A stretch of 42,323 nt of DNA, taken from contig NZ_CANMAO010000035.1 in NCBI RefSeq assembly GCF_947495845.1, positions 1 through 42,323 of the forward strand. Direction: 5' to 3'. Positions 15,604 through 24,151 of the stretch are shown in pieces (the first letter of the stretch is position 1; each line of letters begins with the position of its first letter). Under the pieces are notes generated by a model, which was not told the origin of the DNA, did not search any database, and saw only the letters and a program-made list of their open reading frames with translations. The stretch comes from an uncultured Endozoicomonas sp. (lineage in GTDB: Bacteria > Pseudomonadota > Gammaproteobacteria > Pseudomonadales > Endozoicomonadaceae). Made by a program: the position numbers and the translations under genes.

Positions 15604-18141
15604 ATGCGTCGTTGGAAGTGCAACAAAAAAATGCTTTTCGCATTTGCTGCGTCTGCTTTCAGCCACACAGCGAATGCCGAAGCCCCCATATTTCTCGCTG
15701 CTACCACAGCACCTCCGGGTTTTGAGGCTCTGAGCGGTACCCAGCAATCTCTGGTGGATATCTATTTTGGTAACCGCTACCTCACTTCTCAGTTGGTCTC
15801 TTTCAGCCCCGGTGTTATTGAACTGGCAAACGCTGCGGAAGTGGTTCGGCTTATTGGCAACCTGAACGACCCAGCCTTAATTACCGATACGCTGAGTGGC
15901 GAATTGAATACCCATGCCGACGAAGTCTGCCTGAGTGACTTTGCCACTGATTGCGGCATTCTGGAAACACCGGTTGCCGGTGTGATTTTTGACGAATCCC
16001 GCTTCCGGATTGATGTATTCGTCAACCGTCGCTTTCAGCTGACCCGTGCGGCGGATGTGATGAAATACTTACCGCCATCGGATGCGGGTTTTGCCGTTAT
16101 GCAGAACTTCTCTGCTGCCGTATCCGGCTCCAGCGCAGAAGGCAGCGACAACAGCTACACCCTGAACGGCCTTACCATGGCAGCGTTTCAGGAAAACAGC
16201 CTGTACTTCAGCTGGGATTATTCCGATACCAATCACTTCTCGGTAAACCAGCTTTATGGCCAGCGGGATTTTGAAGGTCAGGAATACAACATTGGTCTGC
16301 TATCCACCCGTGGTTTTGGTTTGAACCTGACCTCTGACCAACCCATGATCGGCGTGCGCATTAACAGCTCTGACAACACCCGGGAAGATTTAGACTTCTC
16401 TGGCGGCATGCCGGTAGAAGTATTCTTGCCAACCCGTGGTCGGGTAGAGATCCGTAAAGACGACCGCTTGATCAACAGCGCCTTTTACGAAGCTGGTGCT
16501 CAACAGCTGAATACCAGCAGCTTCCCCAGTGGCGCCTACGATATTGAAATCCGCATTCTGGATGAGAGCGGCAATGTGATCGCCACCGAAACCCGTTTCT
16601 TTGCCAAACAGAACCAGATTCCGCCCATGGGTGAGTGGCTGTACTTTGCCGAAACCGGTGAACTGGTGAACCGCACCAGCGATAAAGCCCTGCCTGAAAC
16701 CACCAGTCAATGGCTGGCAAGAGCCGGTGTGAGCCGCCGGATCACCGATACGCTGGCCGCCACTGGCGCCGTGGCGGTGAATAATGATGAATCGCTGATG
16801 GAATTCGGCCTGTACCATTTTGGCTACCGCTATGAGATTTCGCCTTCAGTTATGCTGTCTGATGTTGGCAGTAAAGGCTTTACGTTGAACAGTCGGCTTA
16901 GCCTGGGTGATCTGTCGCTGTCTGGCAACTATCGTCGTTTATGGCACGACGAGCCTCTGGATAATGAAATTGACGATAATGAGAATCCAATTCCTGGCCT
17001 GTTTGGCAATGCCTTTGAGCAACATTCTCTATCAGCCTCCATGCCATTATTCGGGGGTAGCCTTGGGTACCGTTACAGCTTGAACCAGAGTTACAACGAC
17101 AACAATGAAGAACAGGACCCAGCTCGCACCAACAGTCTGGATTATCGTCGCACGCTCTTCCGCACCTTTGATTACGATGGCGATGTATCCATCAGCCTCA
17201 GCAAATCGGGCGACAATGAAATTGGTCTGATCAGCTTCAGCTTCCGCTATCGGACTGATCACTGGAATTTCCGGGCAACCCCTCGGGCAGAAGTCCGCAA
17301 AAATGGCGTGACAACGAATCGTTCTGAACGTCTGCGTCTTTCTACGTCGTGGGACGATGGCAACCTACTGGACAGCGATCTGCGCGTTGATGCAGGCGTT
17401 GAAGGCGGCACCGGTGAAGAGCGGATGGACGGCAGTGTCCAGTTTGCCAACCACTATGGCCGCGCCAGTTTCAGCGCCAGCCACACTCGCACTGAAACCA
17501 ACAACACCACCTCCTGGGGTGGCAGCATGAGCACCAGCTTTATTACTGACGGTAATGTGGTTGCCATTGGCGGTGAAGATCGTGCTGAAAGTGCATTAGT
17601 GGTCACCATTGCAGGACGTTCCGGCGATGTGTTCGATGTGAAAGTAAACGGTCAACGTCGTGGTTACGCCATTGTTGGCTCCCCATCCATCATTTCACTT
17701 TCACCGTTTGAGCAGTATCGTGTCAGCCTCAGTCCGGCTGGTGAAACGCTTTACAGTTTTGATGAGCGGGAAAAGTCCGTCACGCTTTATCCGGGCAATG
17801 TCGTTACTCTCGATTATGAAGCAATGCCCTTGCAGCTTCTTTTTGGACGACTATTGTTTAACGGTAAACCCTTGAATGGCGCTCGTATTAATGGAGGGCT
17901 TTACCCCGGAACCACAGACGACGTCGGTATATTTCAATTGGAAACCCGCGCCGATGTAGGTAATCTTCAGATCGAGATGGATAATGGCTGGATCTGCCCG
18001 CTCCCGGTCAAACCATTAGATAGTGGATATGTACTGCGGATGGGGAATATTGATCTGGCAAATGCTCAGTGTACGCCCCTACTTGAAGGGCAGCTGGCGA
18101 TCACCAGGCGTGACGACCTTAACGAAGCTCAACCCGACTAA
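15604..18141 (+). CDS. Outer-membrane fimbrial usher, alpha (CS1/TcfC) type
   Basis: An 845-residue usher that should form the outer-membrane pore through which fimbrial subunits are assembled and secreted. A signal peptide ends at about residue 26 (HTANA before EAP). An N-terminal domain with a Cys pair (VCLSDFATDC) comes next. Then comes the large beta barrel (about 160-700), interrupted by the TcfC-type E-set/plug segment FLPTRGRVEIRKDDR through FPSGAYDIEIRI (about 273-325). C-terminal beta domains follow, with the CS1-pilus usher ending (about 750-830, GNIDLANAQCTP). Length and motifs fit alpha ushers such as CfaC/TcfC. The ATG at 15604 has an AGGA 13 bases ahead. No chaperone gene accompanies it. 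Confidence 0.87.
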   Translation: MRRWKCNKKMLFAFAASAFSHTANAEAPIFLAATTAPPGFEALSGTQQSLVDIYFGNRYLTSQLVSFSPGVIELANAAEVVRLIGNLNDPALITDTLSGELNTHADEVCLSDFATDCGILETPVAGVIFDESRFRIDVFVNRRFQLTRAADVMKYLPPSDAGFAVMQNFSAAVSGSSAEGSDNSYTLNGLTMAAFQENSLYFSWDYSDTNHFSVNQLYGQRDFEGQEYNIGLLSTRGFGLNLTSDQPMIGVRINSSDNTREDLDFSGGMPVEVFLPTRGRVEIRKDDRLINSAFYEAGAQQLNTSSFPSGAYDIEIRILDESGNVIATETRFFAKQNQIPPMGEWLYFAETGELVNRTSDKALPETTSQWLARAGVSRRITDTLAATGAVAVNNDESLMEFGLYHFGYRYEISPSVMLSDVGSKGFTLNSRLSLGDLSLSGNYRRLWHDEPLDNEIDDNENPIPGLFGNAFEQHSLSASMPLFGGSLGYRYSLNQSYNDNNEEQDPARTNSLDYRRTLFRTFDYDGDVSISLSKSGDNEIGLISFSFRYRTDHWNFRATPRAEVRKNGVTTNRSERLRLSTSWDDGNLLDSDLRVDAGVEGGTGEERMDGSVQFANHYGRASFSASHTRTETNNTTSWGGSMSTSFITDGNVVAIGGEDRAESALVVTIAGRSGDVFDVKVNGQRRGYAIVGSPSIISLSPFEQYRVSLSPAGETLYSFDEREKSVTLYPGNVVTLDYEAMPLQLLFGRLLFNGKPLNGARINGGLYPGTTDDVGIFQLETRADVGNLQIEMDNGWICPLPVKPLDSGYVLRMGNIDLANAQCTPLLEGQLAITRRDDLNEAQPD

Positions 18142-18277
18142 CTAAGGCGTAAACCCCATGCCCGCCTAATGCTTTGTTGGTTTATATCCTCGCTCCTAAA
18201 TTTTTTGACTTTTCTTGTAAGCACTCCTGTGGCTGGTTATAGCTGTCCGGGAGTTTCTTGGTCTGGCTGATCATTAT

Positions 18278-19252
18278 ATGCGCAACGTTTTACTCTTTTT
18301 TTACTGCTCCCTCATGCTGCTACAGCCCCCTACTGTATTTGCACAAATAGAAATGATTTCTGCTGAGATGCTACCAATTGATGCAAACCAACCTGCTGTA
18401 AATGGGAAGGTAGATGGAATAGTGCAGCTTCGTTTCAAACTGACGACAGACTCTACATGCGGGGACCAGCCGACCTATTTTCGGTTAACATTTTCAGATG
18501 CCCCGGCGACTAACGGCAGCAATAGCGGCATCACACTGCTACCCAGCGGACAAGGTGGCTTAAGGGACATCATGGGCCAGGGAAGCCAGATTTCCTACAC
18601 AGTTGACAATTATGGAAAAGCTGACATCAACGTAGGGAGCTGGCCTGGTAATCGACTGCAATGGCCTTCACAAGGCTCTAACTTAACCAGTGAAGTGCTG
18701 TCAGCAACATTCAACGTCAAAATTAATGCAAGCTTTATTGAAGCCAACCATAACCCTGCAGTAAAAAAAATAAGCTTTTATATTGTCGGGTGGTATGGCA
18801 ACCACTGCGATTTTAATGATTCTATCAAGTTAGATACCGGAGCCGTTCAAGGGAGCAAGGTAAAAATATCTGGCTTAAAAGATGTTGCTTTAACCGACCG
18901 CAAAACCGAGTCTGACTATATGAACGTTTGCTTATACAGCAATACCATGGAGGCAAGGCTTGAGTTCTCAGGTGCCACACAGGCACATAGAAATATATTC
19001 AGCCTGTCGAATTCAGCAGGCAGTGATATACCTTACGAAGTGGAAGTACTGGATAGACAGGGCATAAAAAAAACAGTCCGTAAAAATACCCCAAATAATG
19101 GCGGCGACTGGTCTTTTTCGGAAACCGATGAAAACTGTTCTGGCTCAGGAGGCTGGAATATGCAATTAAAAATTAAAGCTTACCCGTTGTCCTCCACACA
19201 TCCGCCCGGGATTTATACTGACACCATGACAGTGACCGCTTCGCCGAAATAA
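18278..19252 (+). CDS. Secreted two-domain fimbrial subunit/adhesin 1
   Basis: A 324-residue exported protein with a signal peptide ending VFA at about residue 22. The N-terminal domain (about 23-195) is beta-rich, with its own cysteines (TTDSTCGDQ and GNHCDF). The C-terminal domain (about 200-324) is the pilin-like module: KISGLKDVALT, NVCLYSN, a second Cys in DENCSG, and the ending GIYTDTMTVTASPK. Such two-domain proteins at the end of usher operons are usually tip adhesins: receptor-binding domain plus pilin domain. The N-terminal half shares the FYIVG-type strand with the next gene, so the two are probably paralogues. No ligand can be inferred. Confidence 0.7.
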   Translation: MRNVLLFFYCSLMLLQPPTVFAQIEMISAEMLPIDANQPAVNGKVDGIVQLRFKLTTDSTCGDQPTYFRLTFSDAPATNGSNSGITLLPSGQGGLRDIMGQGSQISYTVDNYGKADINVGSWPGNRLQWPSQGSNLTSEVLSATFNVKINASFIEANHNPAVKKISFYIVGWYGNHCDFNDSIKLDTGAVQGSKVKISGLKDVALTDRKTESDYMNVCLYSNTMEARLEFSGATQAHRNIFSLSNSAGSDIPYEVEVLDRQGIKKTVRKNTPNNGGDWSFSETDENCSGSGGWNMQLKIKAYPLSSTHPPGIYTDTMTVTASPK

Positions 19253-19457
19253 CAAGGCCTTGAACTCTCTGAATCCCAGGGCGTTATAGTTCCCTGCACT
19301 TTCAAAAAAGGTTAAGGTAATAAAGCCTGCTGAAGTAACACCAAAATGGATATTGTGGTGCAAGCACTCCGGCAGAAACACCAAAACAAGGATGGTTACG
19401 CTTAACTCATGATGTTCTGAGCGAAAGCGATCACTAAGGATAGTGGTTAAGTTGCTT

Positions 19458-20444
19458 ATGCTTCGTGTATTTTTTGCGGTCAGTTTTTTACTGTTTACTT
19501 CGCTTTCCCATGGAGGGCTTTTCTTTGACGATAATTATCTGGAGACCGACGATATTGACATCGACGGTAATCCCAGCTGCTGGTCTGGAGATACATCCAC
19601 CTGCTGGATAGAACACTCCATCACTATTCGCTTCAAATCCAAATGCAGCCAGCGGTGTGGTGGCAGAGAATTCACTCAAAAATACCGACTGGGCTTTTCA
19701 GATACGTCACTTGGCGACAATGTACAAGACGATGGCCCTCCGGATTTAAAAGCATACACCTATGGTCTGACACCCTTCATGTACCCTTTTAGCATTGATA
19801 CGGCGACATCGAACGGTTCTACCACGTTTAACCTGGGTGTATGGACATCAGAGTTTATTCCCCCGGGAATAGACTACGTTTATACAACATTCACCTTCCG
19901 ATTAAAAAAAGAGGAGCTTGAGAATCGTATTAGAAACGGTGATACCAGCTTGAATTTTTATGTCGTGGGTGAAGACATTGAGTCGACCCATTTTATCGAC
20001 ACTTTGCTGGTTTCCATTCCAATTGGCATCGAATCGTTCGTCAGAGTTTCAGGGTTGGAAGATGTCACGCTTCATCAAAATAAGCTTGAGCACGTCTTCA
20101 ACGCCTGTCTTTACAGCACTACTGGAGCAGTCACTCTCAATTTTGACGGTAATAATGCGCCTGGTGAAGAATTCCAACTGAGCAACACGTCACACTGCAA
20201 TGGTGGCGCATCCTGCATTCCCTACAAGCTGTTGGTGGCTGTGCCCAATAGTGATGACTGGTTCCGGTATAGAAAACAAAATCACCGCGCTGGAAAAAGG
20301 TGGAATGCTGACTCACAACATCAGAGTTGCACCAGTGGCAATAATCTCAGTATTAAAATTGAAGTGGCGTCCAGCGAGCTCAATTCTATTCAGGCTGGTG
20401 TTTACAGCGATACCATGACAGTTACGATTGCCCCAAAACAGTAA
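19458..20444 (+). CDS. Secreted two-domain fimbrial subunit/adhesin 2
   Basis: About 328 residues from the ATG at 19458; a GTG at 19443 and a TTG at 19452 are alternatives, and the ribosome site does not decide. The signal peptide ends around SLSHG. The N-terminal domain is rich in cysteines (PSCWSGDTSTCW, SKCSQRCGG) and contains NFYVVGED, like subunit 1. The C-terminal module has VRVSGLEDVTL, FNACLYS, QSCTSGNNLSIKI and GVYSDTMTVTIAPKQ. It belongs to the same pair as the preceding gene and is separated from it by about 200 bp without a visible terminator. Confidence 0.7.
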   Translation: MLRVFFAVSFLLFTSLSHGGLFFDDNYLETDDIDIDGNPSCWSGDTSTCWIEHSITIRFKSKCSQRCGGREFTQKYRLGFSDTSLGDNVQDDGPPDLKAYTYGLTPFMYPFSIDTATSNGSTTFNLGVWTSEFIPPGIDYVYTTFTFRLKKEELENRIRNGDTSLNFYVVGEDIESTHFIDTLLVSIPIGIESFVRVSGLEDVTLHQNKLEHVFNACLYSTTGAVTLNFDGNNAPGEEFQLSNTSHCNGGASCIPYKLLVAVPNSDDWFRYRKQNHRAGKRWNADSQHQSCTSGNNLSIKIEVASSELNSIQAGVYSDTMTVTIAPKQ

Positions 20445-20585
20445 GAGCCGGGAAGGAATTAGACGACGGCGGTTGTAGACTTGAATATCAGATAGGTTAC
20501 ACTGAAAGTCATAATTGATAACGAATAAAGATGATGGATATCTTTTCAATACATTCAGGGACGCCAGAGTTGTTGTGCCCTGATT

Positions 20586-21587
20586 ATGCTTTATGCCCTT
20601 TTACGCTTTTTACCGCTTAACCTATTGGCAGCACCTTTTCTTTTCTTACCTCTATCCAGCTATGGATCACTTCAGTGCTCCAACAATCGCTGCGCCGATA
20701 TCATTGGCCTTGAGAACCAAACTGTTACTCTGACCGGAGAAGATATCGTCAATGGTAATGATGTCATCTATGGCCAGCAGGAATACTGCACCCTGTCGTA
20801 TACCCGCCCCTCCAGTACCAGCAATCCATCATCATGGAGCCGTAACCCCTTTGATGTTCAGATGGATGGCGACACCTTTGATAACCGCTTTGTGTTAACC
20901 AATGGCAGCAGTCGATTACCTGTGTCGTTTAAATGGCGCGGTGGCGCACCCGTTAATGGCACTTCTGCCTGGGAGGAACCTGCGCCCAATGGATTAACCG
21001 CCAGCCAACAGGGCGCAATCTCCTGCGAAGACAAACCTAACTCACAAGCCTGGGTTCGCTTTGAAGTATTGCAGTCGCAACTCAGCAGTTTACTCCCAGG
21101 AACCTACAGAGGGCTATTTAAGGTCGATATGGGTAGCGCTAACAGCCTTTACCATGCAGACGTCAACTTTACGGTCAATTTGCCAAGACTGGTGAGAATC
21201 AGTGGACTGGATGATATGAACCTCACTGAGCGGGGACGAGGCCAGTATAACGACCGGTTTCGTCAGGAAGAGCAGTTTTGCGTCTTTGTTTCTGGCGGAG
21301 GAAATTATCGAATTCGCGCCAGTGGAGGCACAGCCTCTACAACACCTTTCCTGCTGGATAATGGCGTCGACACGGTTCCTTATCGGGTCAGACTGTCTAG
21401 TGATGGCGCCAATAATCTCACCGTTGACCCAGGCCAGTGGATTACTGCCGAGAATGGCAGCACATCACTCGACTGTAATGGCAGCACAAACGCCAAATTA
21501 CGAATTGTTCTTCTGGATGAATGGCTGCAGGATAAGCCCGCGGGTGTCTATAAAGGGACACTTTATTTGACCGTTGAGCCTGCGTGA
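20586..21587 (+). CDS. Secreted two-domain fimbrial subunit/adhesin 3
   Basis: A 333-residue exported protein; the signal peptide ends at about residue 28 (SSYGS). The N-terminal region (about 29-215) has Cys in CSNNRC, EYCTL and ISCED and ends in a strand pattern FTVNLPRLVRISGLDD. Its layout (FVLTNGSSRLPVSF then a GTYRGLFKV strand) resembles subunit 6, so these two look like one paralogous pair. The C-terminal module has FCVFVSGGGNYRIRASGG, LDCNGSTNAKLRI and GVYKGTLYLTVEPA. Role as for the other subunits: presumed tip or minor pilin, ligand unknown. Confidence 0.7.
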   Translation: MLYALLRFLPLNLLAAPFLFLPLSSYGSLQCSNNRCADIIGLENQTVTLTGEDIVNGNDVIYGQQEYCTLSYTRPSSTSNPSSWSRNPFDVQMDGDTFDNRFVLTNGSSRLPVSFKWRGGAPVNGTSAWEEPAPNGLTASQQGAISCEDKPNSQAWVRFEVLQSQLSSLLPGTYRGLFKVDMGSANSLYHADVNFTVNLPRLVRISGLDDMNLTERGRGQYNDRFRQEEQFCVFVSGGGNYRIRASGGTASTTPFLLDNGVDTVPYRVRLSSDGANNLTVDPGQWITAENGSTSLDCNGSTNAKLRIVLLDEWLQDKPAGVYKGTLYLTVEPA

Positions 21588-21771
21588 AGAAAACATGAGC
21601 GGGTTATAGCGTGATGCATCACCCAGCCATGAAAATACTGCGTTTTACAGCAGTATACGTATAATCATCTTCGCAATAAAAACACTAATCAAACGACAAA
21701 AGACTTACATAGAAATGATGCAAGAATGCGGTCAGTATCGTCAGTCGTTAAAATAACAAGTAGCGAATATC

Positions 21772-22680
21772 ATGAATTACTTTCGCAGCCTCGCTTTCAT
21801 CTTACTTTTCGTTAGTGTCTCGGTCCCTGCAACCTTTGAGTTTACTGACGCCCCAACGAATAACAGTTATTACATCAATATGGGGCGTTGGAATGGGCTC
21901 GATAATATGTCATCCACCCCTCTAACAATACCGATCCGGTCATGCTTTTTTTTCTGTTTGGGTCGAGCAGAGTACTACCTCAGAGCTTATAACTTTGGTT
22001 TTACTCACGAAAACAGCGCCATCGATTCAGAGCTAGCCTTAGCAAGAATTACGTTTTCTCAGGTTAGCAGTGGAGAGGCCATCAACCTCATCGGGACTTA
22101 CCCAACCAGTGGCATTATGCCCGTTGAAAGCGATGTCAGCGGTCAGCTTACTCTGCATATACTTGATAGTGCTCTGGACAGTGCCCAGCCGGGGAAATAC
22201 CGCGCGCGTGTCACTCTTGATGGGTATAATAACCCTCCTTTTTGGGATGGTAGAGAGGAAGACACAAGATACTTGGATGTCGACGTTGAAGTCCCTGACC
22301 GTGTAAAGATAAGCGGCTTAAACGATGTTGTTCTCACTTCGTCATCGTCGAACGCCGTCACCAGCGCGCCAATGAATTTCTGCGTTTTTTCCCAGGGCGG
22401 CAGCGATTTTCAACTAAAAGCAAATAGCACAAATGACGCAGGTTCTTTTGTATTGCAGCAGGGCAGTAACGCGATAAATTACGATCTGTTAGTCAATCAT
22501 CCGGACTATTCATCTCTTCCTCCCAATAGCTTTACAAGCCCATGGAGTGGATCCAAAACCCAAAGTTGTGCTGACGAAGGAGGAAGCAATATGTCATTAA
22601 GCGTCCATATCCCTGGCGGACAGAACGCTAATACCGGAGTCTACACTGATACGGTTACCTTAACCGTTATGCCAATGTAA
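21772..22680 (+). CDS. Secreted two-domain fimbrial subunit/adhesin 4
   Basis: A 302-residue exported protein with a signal peptide ending SVPA at about residue 20. The N-terminal domain (about 21-180) has a Cys pair in RSCFFFCLGRAEYYL and the strand PGKYRARVTLDGY. Both are mirrored in subunit 5 (RSCFGLSADWCDTWW and PGKYQATINLYG), so the two are paralogues. The C-terminal module has VKISGLNDVVLTSSS, NFCVFSQGG, QSCADEGGSNMSL and GVYTDTVTLTVMPM. It is followed by a decayed copy of the symporter 3' end, the footprint of a duplication. Confidence 0.7.
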   Translation: MNYFRSLAFILLFVSVSVPATFEFTDAPTNNSYYINMGRWNGLDNMSSTPLTIPIRSCFFFCLGRAEYYLRAYNFGFTHENSAIDSELALARITFSQVSSGEAINLIGTYPTSGIMPVESDVSGQLTLHILDSALDSAQPGKYRARVTLDGYNNPPFWDGREEDTRYLDVDVEVPDRVKISGLNDVVLTSSSSNAVTSAPMNFCVFSQGGSDFQLKANSTNDAGSFVLQQGSNAINYDLLVNHPDYSSLPPNSFTSPWSGSKTQSCADEGGSNMSLSVHIPGGQNANTGVYTDTVTLTVMPM

Positions 22681-22711
22681 AAAGCTACCCTGAACAGGCA
22701 GCTTCGGATGC

Positions 22712-22963
22712 TTATGAAGTGGCTGCTTTTCCGGAGACGGATTTGTCTTTCCGCAATACCAGCATGGTAAACAGAGATGCTGTCGCAAACATTAAAAGGC
22801 TATAAACGCTTGGTCCAATGGACATCGTAGAGCTCTCCAGAATCGTCACAGTGACCAGAAGTGCAAGCGTGCCGTTCTGCAAACCCACTTCCAGACAAAT
22901 CGTACGAACCTGCTGGTCATTATCCACCAGCCATTTACCCACCAGATAACCCAACACCATGGT
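22712..22963 (-). pseudogene. Remnant of the BASS symporter gene (3' end only)
   Basis: The frame encodes the last ~84 residues of the same protein as the intact gene at 25242-26126. From 22869 to 22963 the DNA is identical to 25399-25493 (95 bp), while the more 3' part (22712-22868) differs at many positions. Homology stops abruptly at 22963, and an in-frame stop lies two codons further upstream. A hairpin (AGCTACCCTG/CAGGCAGCT, about 22684-22704) follows the stop codon. It cannot make a working transporter; it marks a duplication break point inside the adhesin array. Confidence 0.88.
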
Positions 22964-23130
22964 CAGCTACTCCGAACAACCATTCCTACCTTGCTTTAAA
23001 TTCACGGCTGACATCAAAACACCAAGAAGCCAAAATTTTTTAGTGAACTCCACAAAAAAATAAGGTAAAACCAACACTGAAATAAGTACAACAACGTCAC
23101 AAAGACGCATATCAATCAAGGAATGGCATT

Positions 23131-24096
23131 ATGCTGTTTGCCATCATTCGCCATTGGCCTAAATGGTATCTTTCAGTGCTCCTTACCGTCACGGTAGCCA
23201 CATCTGATAATGCCTATAGTTGGTTTGAGTTTTCCAGCGACCAGTACTCGGTGACTGCTGACTGGAACGATGAAAATATCGAGAAAACCATCCCATTTTC
23301 TTTACGCTCCTGCTTCGGACTCTCGGCAGATTGGTGCGATACATGGTGGCTGACAGGCAAACAGAATTACTTTTTAACCGCTTCTGATTTCAATTTAACC
23401 TATGAGGGCTCCTACGGCCCAGACCCAAAAGAGCGATCAATTGCAGAAGTAATTTTTCAACAGGGCACTAACACAAGCGTCCTTAATGATGGCGTGGAAG
23501 CGGGAAGTTTTGACCCTGACTCAACGGACTTCGTAGAGGCCGCATTGACGTTTCGAGTGTTAAACCAAGACCTTTTTGACGCACTGCCCGGCAAATATCA
23601 GGCAACAATAAACCTCTACGGCATCGAAAGAGATGATAACTCAAGTTTTGATGACACCACCCAGTTTGATGTCACCATCAAAATTCCTGAGCGGATGAAA
23701 ATCAGTGGTTTAAAGGATATTGAACTCACTTCTAATGGAAACAACAACGTCAGCAGCGCATGGATAAACTTCTGCGTATTCTCTCAGGGTGGCCTGCCAT
23801 TTCAGCTAAGAGCATACGGCAGTAACGCCACTGACCGCTTTGTGCTTAAGCAGTCCCCAACTTCAGGGGAAATAACTTACAGACTCTTGATAAGAGCCAG
23901 TGACGGCAGCAACAGAAAAAATATCCAACCGAATCCTGTTGACGGCTCTTCTTCTGCCTACCAATGGGCAGGCGCTACCACGCCAGATTGTTCCAATGGC
24001 AATAATATGTCCCTGCGTGTGCGGGTAAACGGCAACTCAGAACCTTCCGGCGTATATTCCGATGTTGTCACAGTTGTTGTTGAGCCCCCTGCTTAA
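23131..24096 (+). CDS. Secreted two-domain fimbrial subunit/adhesin 5
   Basis: A 321-residue exported protein with an AAGGA ribosome site and a signal peptide to about residue 30. The N-terminal domain carries the Cys pair RSCFGLSADWC and PGKYQATINLYG, as in subunit 4. The C-terminal module has MKISGLKDIELTSNG, NFCVFSQGGLPFQLRAYGS, PDCSNGNNMSLRVRV and GVYSDVVTVVVEPPA. The module is very close to that of subunit 4, consistent with a fairly recent duplication that also copied the symporter fragment lying between them. Only 52 bp separate it from subunit 6. Confidence 0.7.
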   Translation: MLFAIIRHWPKWYLSVLLTVTVATSDNAYSWFEFSSDQYSVTADWNDENIEKTIPFSLRSCFGLSADWCDTWWLTGKQNYFLTASDFNLTYEGSYGPDPKERSIAEVIFQQGTNTSVLNDGVEAGSFDPDSTDFVEAALTFRVLNQDLFDALPGKYQATINLYGIERDDNSSFDDTTQFDVTIKIPERMKISGLKDIELTSNGNNNVSSAWINFCVFSQGGLPFQLRAYGSNATDRFVLKQSPTSGEITYRLLIRASDGSNRKNIQPNPVDGSSSAYQWAGATTPDCSNGNNMSLRVRVNGNSEPSGVYSDVVTVVVEPPA

Positions 24097-24151
24097 CAAA
24101 CCGGAATTCGACATTATTATTAGCGAATAAAAACACCAGGAGCCCTCATTG

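Noticed and set aside
18278-19252. Periplasmic chaperone among the genes after the usher
   Set aside because: All six proteins have the pilin-like C-terminal module and none has a chaperone-like two-Ig layout without it.
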